Source: Niabella sp. | GTDB lineage: Bacteria > Bacteroidota > Bacteroidia > Chitinophagales > Chitinophagaceae | Assembly: GCF_030150205.1 (NCBI RefSeq) | Contig: NZ_JASLGT010000004.1 | Coordinates: forward strand, 186,001-250,000 | Direction of reading: 5' to 3' | Length of the DNA stretch: 64,000 nucleotides | Part shown: in pieces, positions 45,533 to 54,033 of the stretch | How positions within the stretch are numbered: position 1 is the first letter of the stretch | How the letters are laid out: every line of letters begins with the position of its first letter | Notes under the pieces: generated by a model | Seen by the model: the letters and a program-made list of their open reading frames with translations, nothing else | Told to the model about the DNA's origin: nothing | The model's database searches: none | Translations under genes and position numbers: made by a program

Positions 45533-46573
45533 ATGGAACGAAACCGGTTTATAGAATTACTACGAAAAAAAGAAAGCGGGGAAATTACGCTGCTGGAACA
45601 AAAGGAGCTGTATGAAGCCCTGGCGGCAAACGAAACCTACGCGGAAATACAGCGATCACTGAAACTGCTTTCAGGATCGGAGCCGCTGTTTAACCGTGGC
45701 ATGGCCGGCAGTGGTGAGGCAGAATTAAAACGCCTGCGTGACCGGATCCGGCAGGTCGAAAAACCAGGCAGGGGCCGGGTTGCAAGGTTGCCGGTAAGGT
45801 GGATGGCAGCGGCGGCTGTGATTTTTGCATTGCTTACCGGTGGGTTGGCTTATTTTTTTATGGGCAGCACGCAGCCGCAAAAGGAAGCATCCAATGTGGT
45901 TGCTACCGACAAGGGCTCACGTACCAGCCTGATATTGCCGGATGGCAGTAAGGTGTGGGTAAATGCAGACACCCGGCTTACGTACGATCATACATTTGGG
46001 GCCAAAACCAGATCGGTCTATTTATCAGGTGAAGCCTATTTTGAGGTGGCAAAAGACAAAGCCCGCCCTTTTATTGTGCATACCCCGTTAATGGATGTGC
46101 GGGCTGTAGGAACCGCATTTAATGTACGTTCTTATAAGGACGAAGCCGATGCCCAGGCAACCCTGGTGGAAGGAGTGGTGGAAGTGGCGTTTAAACGGAA
46201 AGAAACCGGAAAAATCACCTTAAAACCGATGGAGAAAGTAATTGTTCGGAACGGAGCAATGGCACCTGTTCAAAAAGAACTCCCGGAAATTGCCGTGGTT
46301 AAGGTAAACTATGATACGGCGGCGTCGGTTACTCCGGAAACCCGCTGGCTTAAGAATCAACTCGTGTTCAGCCAGGAACGCCTGGAAACCATTATAAAAA
46401 CGCTGGAACGGCATTATGGGTGTACGATCCGCGTAAAAGATACCCTGTTGTTCAACCGTAAACTCAGCGGCACTTTTCAGGATGAAAGCCTGGCCGATGT
46501 GCTGGAATCCTTCCGGTTGGCAGCTGGTATCCGGTATACGATGGATAAAAATAACGTGTTGCTTTTTAAATAA
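45533..46573 (+). CDS. FecR-family anti-sigma factor
   Basis: A 346-residue inner-membrane protein from ATG 45533 (MERNRFIELLRKK). The cytoplasmic N-terminal helix-rich part (residues 1-95) would hold the sigma factor. One membrane segment follows (WMAAAAVIFALLTGGLAYFF). The periplasmic FecR domain has TDKGSRTSLILPDGSKVWVN, SVYLSGEAYFEVAKDKARPF and VRAVGTAFNVRSY. A DUF4974 domain at the end (LETIIKTLERHYGCTIRV; LSGTFQDESLADVLESF) likely contacts the STN domain of SusC. It lies 151 bases after sigma and 139 before susC. Confidence 0.95.
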   Translation: MERNRFIELLRKKESGEITLLEQKELYEALAANETYAEIQRSLKLLSGSEPLFNRGMAGSGEAELKRLRDRIRQVEKPGRGRVARLPVRWMAAAAVIFALLTGGLAYFFMGSTQPQKEASNVVATDKGSRTSLILPDGSKVWVNADTRLTYDHTFGAKTRSVYLSGEAYFEVAKDKARPFIVHTPLMDVRAVGTAFNVRSYKDEADAQATLVEGVVEVAFKRKETGKITLKPMEKVIVRNGAMAPVQKELPEIAVVKVNYDTAASVTPETRWLKNQLVFSQERLETIIKTLERHYGCTIRVKDTLLFNRKLSGTFQDESLADVLESFRLAAGIRYTMDKNNVLLFK

Positions 46574-46621
46574 CTTCAAAACGATTCCATATGAAAAAAG
46601 AAACATAACCATAAAAAAGAA

Positions 46622-46650
46622 GGCGGAAAATGCTCCTAACATTTCCCGCC
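46622..46650 (+). promoter_or_regulatory. Hairpin between fecR and the third susC
   Basis: ggcggaaaatg (46622-46632) pairs with catttcccgcc (46640-46650) over 11 positions with one A/C mismatch and a 7-base loop. No T-run follows. A five-codon ORF (MKKET, stop) precedes it at 46591. It may adjust susC expression relative to the sigma/fecR genes by attenuation or mRNA stability. Confidence 0.45.
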
Positions 46651-46712
46651 GGATAAGGACAGAAATCATTGCCTGGACAGCAATATTCCATCACTTTAAT
46701 CATTACAAAAAT

Positions 46713-49700
46713 ATGAAAATTAAAGATTGCCCTGCCATGCGCGATGGGGTGCAATTAATTATCAAATATCTATTGATAATGAAGCTTGTCGTCTTTATCG
46801 TCCTGCTCACTTTCAGCCAGGCGATCGCCACCGATACTTTTTCCCAGGAGCGGATCAGTTTAAAACAGTCAAACATTGCCGTTACTTCGGTTTTGAAAGG
46901 CATTGAGGAACGCTATGATTACCGCTTTGTGTATAGCGACAGTGTGGCGCTGAGTAAACAGCGGATCGATGTGTTGGCCAAAAATGCCACGATCGACGAC
47001 GTTATGCAGCAACTGTTAAAAACGACCGGCTTTTCCTACAAGCGGATGAATAAGGGGCTGATCGTAATCATTGGCAATGAACCGGAACAGGCTGCAGTAC
47101 CAGTAAAGGCCACCGTTGTGGATGATACCGGAGCCCCGGTACCCGGCGCAAACATTGTTGAAAAGGGTACAACCAATGGCACATTTACAAAAGAAGACGG
47201 AAGCTTTCTGATCAATGTAAAAGATGATCAATCGGTACTGGTCATTTCGGTGGTCGGTTTTATGACAAAAGAAATGCCCGTAAGCCAGTTAACGGCAACC
47301 ATCGTCCTGGAGCGCGCCGAACGCAAACTGGAAGAGGTGATCGTTGTAGGTTACGGCACCCAAAAGAAAGTAAATCTTACGGGAGCCGTCTCCACCATTT
47401 CCGGGCAGGAGCTGGTAAAACGGCCGGCCGCCAATACATCCTTGTTATTACAGGGTAAGGTACCAGGGTTACAGGTGGTTCAGAATTCGGCGCAGCCGGG
47501 GCTGGAAAACCCTTCCATCCAGATCCACGGGGTGGGTACCTTTAGTTCGGCAGGTAACAATCCGCTGGTGCTTATTGATGGTATACCGGGTTCCTTAACC
47601 AATGTAAATCCGAATGCCATCGAAAATATTTCGGTGTTAAAAGACGCCGCTTCTGCTGCCATTTACGGCGTGCAGGCTGCCAACGGGGTTATCCTGGTAA
47701 CGACAAAGGCCGGTACCAGGGGCCGGCTCAATGTAGAATATTCCTATAACTGGGGATTGCAGAAGCCTTCTGGTGTACCGCAGCTGATCTGGAACTCAGT
47801 AGAATTTATGGAGCTCAGCAATGAAGGTATTAACCGTACCGGGCAAAACACGGGTAAGCTGTATGCGCAGGCACAGATCGACGCTTATCGCAACGGAAAT
47901 GGCTCGGCACAGTATCCCAACACCGACTGGACAAAACTGATGTTTAAAAATGCGCCCATACAGCAGCACTATCTTAGTGTGAACGGAGGGGAGGGAAAGA
48001 CCACCTACAACTTCGGGCTGGGTTACCTCGACCAGGATGGGATCCTTATAAAAACCGGTTACAAACGCTATAATACCCAGTTCAATTTCCGTACCCAGAT
48101 GAGCAAGGTGATCAGCTTTGGCAGTAATATCAGCTTTATGCAGGGGGACCGCATGGATCCGTTTAGCAATACGGAGAACCTGGTGTTAAGCATCTATGCC
48201 CAACATCCGCTATGGTCGCCCTACCTGCCGGATGGGAGCGGACGGGTGGTCAGCAAGGCCTATGATTTTGAAACGACCAATCAGAACGCGTATGCGGTGA
48301 TGCAAACAAGTAAGGATTATAATAAGGCATATAGTGTAATGGCCAATAGTTATGTGGATGTAAATATTGCAAAGGGATTAAAGGCGCAGGTAAAGGGCGG
48401 TGTAACCTATAATACCGACAAACAAACCCGGCTGAATATACCTTTGCCAACCTTCCTGTTCCAGCCGGATGCCAATGGTGTATATGCACCGCAGCAAAAC
48501 TACCTGGGAACGTATATCACGCTTACAAAGACCCAGGAGGAAGACATTCATTATACCTTTTACTCCACCCTGAACTATGACCGGGTGTTTAATGATGTGC
48601 ATCATTTTACAGTGCTGGCCGGTTACAACCAGGAAAATTTCAGTTATGAGCAGCTGGCGGGTTTCCGGAGAGATTTTCCTTCAGAGAATCTGCCGGCGCT
48701 GAATGCCGGTGGAACGGATGCTCAAACAACCAATGGTTATGGATATGAATGGGCATTGAAATCGTTTTTCGGAAGATTGAACTATGCATTTGACAACCGT
48801 TACCTGCTTGAGGTAAGTCTCCGCGAAGATGGATCTTCCCGGTTCCGCGAAGGAAGAAGATGGGGCGCTTTCCCATCCATGTCTGCCGGCTGGCGGGTAT
48901 CACAGGAAAGCTTTATGAAAGGGACCTCCTGGCTTTCCAATTTAAAGATCCGGGGCTCCTGGGGGCGGCTGGGGAATCAGAACATCGGCAATTATCCCTA
49001 TCAGAACCTGCTGGATAATGGCATATACATTTATGATAAAGTGGCCACCGGTGTGTTGAACGCCAATCTTGCCGATTCGAATATTACCTGGGAAACAACA
49101 ACAGCCGCCGGGGTTGGGGTAGACTTTTCCCTGTTCAATAATAAGCTCTCCGGTACTTTCGATTACTTTTCCAAACAAACAAAGAATATCCTGAGAATGG
49201 CGCAGGTACCCGCTTTTGTAGGAATGGGCGCACCCACCATTAATTCCGGGGCCATGGAGAACAAGGGATTTGAATTCAGCCTTGATTACAAGGACCGCTT
49301 CGGGGATGTTGATGTTTTTGCAGGCGCCAGTTACTACACCTATAAAAATCGTGTAACCAAACTGGGCGCGGAAGAAATTCAGAGCAACAAATTAAGAAGA
49401 GAAGGATTGCCCTGGAACTCCTGGTATATGTGGAAATGGATCGGTGTGTTTCAAAACCAGGAGCAGATCAATGCCGCACCGAAGCAGCAATATACTCCCA
49501 AACCCGGTGACCTCATTTTTGCAGATCTGAGCGGGCCCAACGGGGTTCCGGATGGCAAGGTGGATGCGTACGACCGGGTGGTGATCCCCGGACAATATCC
49601 GAAGTTTAACTATGGGTTTAACCTGGGAGCTGCTTATAAAGGATTTGATCTTACGGTATTCTTCCAGGGGGTGGCCGGTATCAAAGTGTATACGGATCAA

Positions 49701-50081
49701 TGGGGCTACGGTGCATTCCGGCAATGGTCGCCGCCGCCCACATTCTGGAGAGACCGCTGGACACCGGAGAATCCAACCAATAAGCTGCCCGGTATGTATG
49801 TAGATCAGTACATGCCCATTACCGCGGCTTCCTCTTTCTGGTTACAGGATGCATCCTATCTGCGCTTAAAGAACCTGGTACTGGGATATAATTTCAACAG
49901 CCGGCTATTGCAGCGGATACGGGCACAGCAGCTGCGGGTGTATTTCTCCGGGGATAACCTGCTGACGTTCTCCGATTTTAAAGGCGACCCTGAGCGGGTG
50001 ATTACGGATAATACCAGTGGCCGTTTTGCCATTTATCCGCAGGCCAGTGTGTATACGTTTGGTGTTAAAGTTACTTTTTAA
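46713..50081 (+). CDS. SusC/RagA-family TonB-dependent transporter with STN signalling domain (region 3)
   Basis: An 1122-residue transporter from ATG 46713; the longer frame overlaps fecR. After a signal segment (LLIMKLVVFIVLLTFSQAIA) comes an STN domain (about 45-125: SVLKGIEERYDYRFVYSDS, TIDDVMQQLLKTTGFSYKRM) that talks to FecR. Then a carboxypeptidase-regulatory-like domain (DDTGAPVPGANIVEKGTTNG), the signature LEEVIVVGYGTQKKVNLTG, plug (LVLIDGIPGSLTNVNPNAIE; IYGVQAANGVILVTTKAG) and barrel ending YTFGVKVTF. It is the only one of the three SusC proteins here with STN, matching the sigma/FecR pair just upstream. Confidence 0.97.
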   Translation: MKIKDCPAMRDGVQLIIKYLLIMKLVVFIVLLTFSQAIATDTFSQERISLKQSNIAVTSVLKGIEERYDYRFVYSDSVALSKQRIDVLAKNATIDDVMQQLLKTTGFSYKRMNKGLIVIIGNEPEQAAVPVKATVVDDTGAPVPGANIVEKGTTNGTFTKEDGSFLINVKDDQSVLVISVVGFMTKEMPVSQLTATIVLERAERKLEEVIVVGYGTQKKVNLTGAVSTISGQELVKRPAANTSLLLQGKVPGLQVVQNSAQPGLENPSIQIHGVGTFSSAGNNPLVLIDGIPGSLTNVNPNAIENISVLKDAASAAIYGVQAANGVILVTTKAGTRGRLNVEYSYNWGLQKPSGVPQLIWNSVEFMELSNEGINRTGQNTGKLYAQAQIDAYRNGNGSAQYPNTDWTKLMFKNAPIQQHYLSVNGGEGKTTYNFGLGYLDQDGILIKTGYKRYNTQFNFRTQMSKVISFGSNISFMQGDRMDPFSNTENLVLSIYAQHPLWSPYLPDGSGRVVSKAYDFETTNQNAYAVMQTSKDYNKAYSVMANSYVDVNIAKGLKAQVKGGVTYNTDKQTRLNIPLPTFLFQPDANGVYAPQQNYLGTYITLTKTQEEDIHYTFYSTLNYDRVFNDVHHFTVLAGYNQENFSYEQLAGFRRDFPSENLPALNAGGTDAQTTNGYGYEWALKSFFGRLNYAFDNRYLLEVSLREDGSSRFREGRRWGAFPSMSAGWRVSQESFMKGTSWLSNLKIRGSWGRLGNQNIGNYPYQNLLDNGIYIYDKVATGVLNANLADSNITWETTTAAGVGVDFSLFNNKLSGTFDYFSKQTKNILRMAQVPAFVGMGAPTINSGAMENKGFEFSLDYKDRFGDVDVFAGASYYTYKNRVTKLGAEEIQSNKLRREGLPWNSWYMWKWIGVFQNQEQINAAPKQQYTPKPGDLIFADLSGPNGVPDGKVDAYDRVVIPGQYPKFNYGFNLGAAYKGFDLTVFFQGVAGIKVYTDQWGYGAFRQWSPPPTFWRDRWTPENPTNKLPGMYVDQYMPITAASSFWLQDASYLRLKNLVLGYNFNSRLLQRIRAQQLRVYFSGDNLLTFSDFKGDPERVITDNTSGRFAIYPQASVYTFGVKVTF

Positions 50082-50091
50082 ATTTACGATT

Positions 50092-51660
50092 ATGATGATC
50101 TATACGATAAAAAAGTTCTTTTTCTGGGGAATGCTCATCCTGTTGATGAGCGGATGCCAGAAAGATAATTTCCTGGATAAACAACCGTTTGATAAAATAA
50201 CCAATGAAGTGTTCTGGACATCAAAAAAGGATGCCGAACTGGCGCTCACAGGTTGTTACAGCTCACTGCGGACGCCGGCCTTTGCCATTGACCAGAGCTC
50301 TTTTTCTTCCCTGCAGTTTGAAGGGTTAACAGACAATGCCTACTGCAATTCGACCCTCGATAATTATACGGATATTTCACGGGGTGTGATTACACCTACT
50401 ACCGGAGGAATTATTACACGTGTTTGGACAGATGCTTATAAAGGCATCGCCCGTTGTAACTGGTTTCTTGGAAACCTGCACCGGGTACCGGACCTTACAG
50501 ATGTGGACAAGGCCCGTATGAAGGGCGAAGCGTATTTTCTCCGGGCGTTCATGTATAATGAACTGACCATGCTGTATGGAGATGTGCCATTGATTACGGA
50601 GCTGCTGGGATTTGGCCCGGATGTATTCAAGACGAAGAAGGCATCCCGGATGGATATCGTAAAAAAAATGATGCAGGATCTGGATAGTGCGGCCACCGGA
50701 CTTTCCAACATCGCCTATGCAGACGGTCATCCGGTACGGGCCTCGGCGCTGGCGTTAAAGGCCCGGATGTGTTTGTACAACGGTTTATGGCAGGATGCGG
50801 CTGATGCAGCAAAGAAGGTAATGGATGAAGGGAAGGCGTCCCTTGCAAAAAACTACCAGGGCATTTTTTGGGGGGAGCAGGATGGCAACCCCGAGATTCT
50901 TTTTTCGGTAAAGGCCAGCAGCCCAACAGCGGTACATAACCTGGATCTGCTTTATGGCTCCCGCTTCTCGATGGTACCCCTGCATACCCTGGTAGATTGT
51001 TATGAGATGAAAGATGGCACAGCCCCGGTAGCACCGGTGATCCCATCGGCTTACGATCCGAAGAACCGGATGCGCAATGATTTTTATCAGAACCGCGATC
51101 CCAGGCTAAAGCTGACGCTCTTTACCCCCGGCGATCCATGGGCATATAACCCTGCTATCGGTTTTAATAATGAAGCCAAGTTTAAAGCAGAGTCACCTTC
51201 TGTAAATAACCTGGGTATGCGGAAATATATTAACCTTACCGTTAACGATGGTTCCGGAGGTCCCGCCGGAAGCTCCCAGGCCATTGTAAAACTGCGCTAT
51301 GCAGATGTGCTGCTGATGTATGCGGAGGCGATGGTAGAGCTGGGCGGTGGCAGTACCAGTGATCCGGGGGCATTAAAGGCCATCAACGATGTAAGAGCAC
51401 GCCCGGGTATTGGGATGCCGGCAAAAGCAGCCCCCTTAACCCGGGCCACCATACGGAATGAACGCCGGGTAGAGCTGGCGTTTGAAGGATTGCGGTATTA
51501 TGATATCAAACGCTGGAAAATTGCGAAGGAGGTGCTGAATGGCTATAAAGATCCGGGTAATGTAACCCGGGTATTTGAAGACCGCTTTTATTACTGGCCG
51601 GTTCCCCAAACAGAAGTGGATATGATGGGCGTTGATTTCCAGAACCCGGATTACCGCTAG
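50092..51660 (+). CDS. SusD/RagB-family glycan-binding surface lipoprotein (region 3)
   Basis: A 522-residue lipoprotein from ATG 50092, 10 bases after susC (lipobox LLMSGC, then QKDNFLDKQPFD). SusD features: MKGEAYFLRAFMYNELTMLY, VKLRYADVLLMYAEAMVEL, INDVRARPGIG, RNERRVELAFEGLRYYDIKR and a C-terminus with YYWPVPQTEVD and NPDYR. It forms the outer-membrane complex with the STN-type SusC and presumably binds the same glycan. Confidence 0.95.
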   Translation: MMIYTIKKFFFWGMLILLMSGCQKDNFLDKQPFDKITNEVFWTSKKDAELALTGCYSSLRTPAFAIDQSSFSSLQFEGLTDNAYCNSTLDNYTDISRGVITPTTGGIITRVWTDAYKGIARCNWFLGNLHRVPDLTDVDKARMKGEAYFLRAFMYNELTMLYGDVPLITELLGFGPDVFKTKKASRMDIVKKMMQDLDSAATGLSNIAYADGHPVRASALALKARMCLYNGLWQDAADAAKKVMDEGKASLAKNYQGIFWGEQDGNPEILFSVKASSPTAVHNLDLLYGSRFSMVPLHTLVDCYEMKDGTAPVAPVIPSAYDPKNRMRNDFYQNRDPRLKLTLFTPGDPWAYNPAIGFNNEAKFKAESPSVNNLGMRKYINLTVNDGSGGPAGSSQAIVKLRYADVLLMYAEAMVELGGGSTSDPGALKAINDVRARPGIGMPAKAAPLTRATIRNERRVELAFEGLRYYDIKRWKIAKEVLNGYKDPGNVTRVFEDRFYYWPVPQTEVDMMGVDFQNPDYR

Positions 51661-51960
51661 GGGGCGTAGAGAAAGTGAGAAGTTGATAGTGATAAGTATC
51701 AGTGTCTCAGTATATCTGTGGCGTTGAAACCGCGAAGCCGCAAAGGCACGAAGTAACGCGAAGGAGGAGTAGTTGATCGTAAAAGTTCTTGAGCCTTTGA
51801 TTGAGTATTTCTGCGGCTATTGAACCTTGCGGTTGAATTGGTAGCCGCAAAGACGGAAGGACCGGAGACAGACAGACTTGGCAAGAAAAATTCTTAAACC
51901 CTTTCAGTGATTCAGTGTTTCAGCGGCTATTCACAACATTCATTCACAAACAAAATCATT
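51661..51960. repeat. Degenerate tandem repeats between susD and the GH101-like gene
   Basis: Two units of about 105-112 bases (51720-51825 and 51826-51937) each contain gccgcaaag(g/a)c and end in a tttc(t/a)gcggctatt block; part of another unit precedes them. The style is like the 41128-41544 repeat but the sequence differs. No gene or terminator is seen, so transcription from susD into the next genes may still continue. Confidence 0.65.
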
Positions 51961-54033
51961 ATGCAAAATAATATACGAAACAGCCGGATCCCGTTCCTGC
52001 TGCGATGCTGGGGCTATATAACAGGTGCCCTGCTGTGCTGCATTGGAGCCGTTGCGCAACAGCCCGGCATCCCCGGAAATGACCGGGTATTTGAAAACAA
52101 GATCTTCGGGGCACCGGAAGTAACAGTGCGTAAGCACAATAATGAATGGACGATCGCGGGTAAAAAAAACACCGTTGTTCTAAAGAGCAGCGATCTGTCC
52201 ATGCAGGTAAAAACAGCCACCGGAAACTGGAGTTTTTTTCCATCGCAGGATGGAGACCTTGTGGTAAAGATCCAGGGTAAAGAAAAAACACTGCGGCTTG
52301 CCGCGGCCTCCGGGAAGGAAATCAGTTATTATAACACTGGCTATAAATCGGGCATCCGCATAAGCCTGGAAGGATGGGCCGGAACCGACCTGAAATTATT
52401 CCTCACCCTGGCACTGGAAGGTCCTGCAGAAGAACTGGTTTTTGATATTGCTGCGGATGAAAAAAATGCGGTGGTGCGCAAGCTGGACTGGCCGGCGGCC
52501 CTGGATGCATCTGCGGTGGATTATACCCTGCTGAGCAATGTACGGGGCGTATTATTGCCCCGCAACTGGCCCAGGCCCTATCATCCCATACGTACTTCAG
52601 CACCAGACGGTACCATCACCCGCACGGATCGCAGTGAACTGCAAAGCAACGTGATCGAAGACTGGTCCATGTCCTGGTGGGGGTTTCAGAAAGGCCTTAC
52701 GGCCATGATGCTGATCGTGGAAACACCCAATGATGCGGCATATCAGTTCCGGCATCCGGCCGGAGGACCTACGGTTGTCGGGCCGCGCTGGCGCCCGAGC
52801 CTTGGAAAACTCGGTTATCCCCGCACCGTGCGCATATGCTTTTTTGAGAAAGGGAATTATGTGGATATGGCAAAGCGATACCGGCAATATGCGATAGAAA
52901 ATGGGTGGTTTGTATCCCTGAAAGACAAGGTGGCTGCAAAGCCGGAAGTGGGAGCGCTGATCAGTACACCCATTGTCCGTTCCGGTATCCTTACCGACTA
53001 TCTTCCCGTAAGTGCCCGCTGGAAGCGGGATTCTGCCACCCGGCATTCCATAGTAACCTTTGATCAGCGTGCACAGCAGTTCCGGGAATGGAAAACGAAA
53101 GGATTGCCAGGCCTGATGGTGGTGCTTACTGGCTGGCCCAAACTGGGGTACGACCGGCAACACCCGGATGTTTTACCACCTGCTCCCGCAGCAGGCGGCT
53201 GGGAAGGCATGCAGCGGCTGGGCCGGGAGCTAAAAGCAATGGGTTACCTTTTCGGATTACACGACCAGTACCGGGATTATTATGTAGATGCACCTTCCTT
53301 TAACACGCAGTTCGCCATCCATGAAGAAGACAGCACATCCCTGCCTGCAATCTTTCCGGGTACCCGGTTTGGCGACTTTAAAGAAGGAAAAATCCCATAT
53401 ATGGATTACTGGGATGGCGGCAAAATGTCGTACCTCAACGGCCGGTTTATGCTGGGTCACATGAAGAAAAATTACCAGTGGCTGTTTGATCATGATATAA
53501 AACCACAGGCTTCTTATCTCGACGTTTTTGGATACGTTCCCCCCGACGAAGATTTTAATCCGCAAAACAGGCTATCGAGAACGGATGCCATGAACGAGCG
53601 CATCAAACTCTATCGCTGGGCCAAAGCGCACCTGGGTATCGTGGGTACGGAAACCGCCTGCGACTGGACGGTACCCTTTGTTGATTTTTCATCGCCGCTG
53701 AAAGCCCGCAGCGGGATCACGGTTCCGCTATGGGACCTGGTGTACCACGATGCCATTCTTACCACATACAATCCCGGCGACCTGTACGGTTTGCTGAATG
53801 CAGGATTGCCGCAGCTGGGCAGGGATTTTGATGCCGGGCCGGAAGCGCTGGCTCAGGTGAAACGGATGAGCGCCCTCAATAAACGGCTGGCCTTTGCAGC
53901 CATGACCAATCATGAATTTTTAAATAAGGAGTTTACAAAAGAGCGTACAACATTCTCAGACGGGACCACCATCACCGTAGACTGGGATAAAAAGACGGCA
54001 ACCATTACTCCTGAAATAAATGAATCGCTATGA
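51961..54033 (+). CDS. Putative TIM-barrel glycoside hydrolase, GH101/DUF5696-like
   Basis: A 690-residue exported protein from ATG 51961 (signal peptide ending LLCCIGAVAQ). An N-terminal beta-sandwich (residues about 40-290) includes NVRGVLLPRNWPRPYHP and VIEDWSMSWWGFQKGLTAMM. A barrel-like part follows: GLMVVLTGWPKLGYDRQHPD, LGRELKAMGYLFGLHDQYRD, PQASYLDVFGYVPPDEDF (D521), GIVGTETACDWTVPFVDF (E564). The Asp and Glu arrangement recalls the nucleophile and acid of GH101, but assignment is tentative. The gene overlaps the next one by 4 bases (ATGA), so translation is probably coupled. Confidence 0.6.
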   Translation: MQNNIRNSRIPFLLRCWGYITGALLCCIGAVAQQPGIPGNDRVFENKIFGAPEVTVRKHNNEWTIAGKKNTVVLKSSDLSMQVKTATGNWSFFPSQDGDLVVKIQGKEKTLRLAAASGKEISYYNTGYKSGIRISLEGWAGTDLKLFLTLALEGPAEELVFDIAADEKNAVVRKLDWPAALDASAVDYTLLSNVRGVLLPRNWPRPYHPIRTSAPDGTITRTDRSELQSNVIEDWSMSWWGFQKGLTAMMLIVETPNDAAYQFRHPAGGPTVVGPRWRPSLGKLGYPRTVRICFFEKGNYVDMAKRYRQYAIENGWFVSLKDKVAAKPEVGALISTPIVRSGILTDYLPVSARWKRDSATRHSIVTFDQRAQQFREWKTKGLPGLMVVLTGWPKLGYDRQHPDVLPPAPAAGGWEGMQRLGRELKAMGYLFGLHDQYRDYYVDAPSFNTQFAIHEEDSTSLPAIFPGTRFGDFKEGKIPYMDYWDGGKMSYLNGRFMLGHMKKNYQWLFDHDIKPQASYLDVFGYVPPDEDFNPQNRLSRTDAMNERIKLYRWAKAHLGIVGTETACDWTVPFVDFSSPLKARSGITVPLWDLVYHDAILTTYNPGDLYGLLNAGLPQLGRDFDAGPEALAQVKRMSALNKRLAFAAMTNHEFLNKEFTKERTTFSDGTTITVDWDKKTATITPEINESL

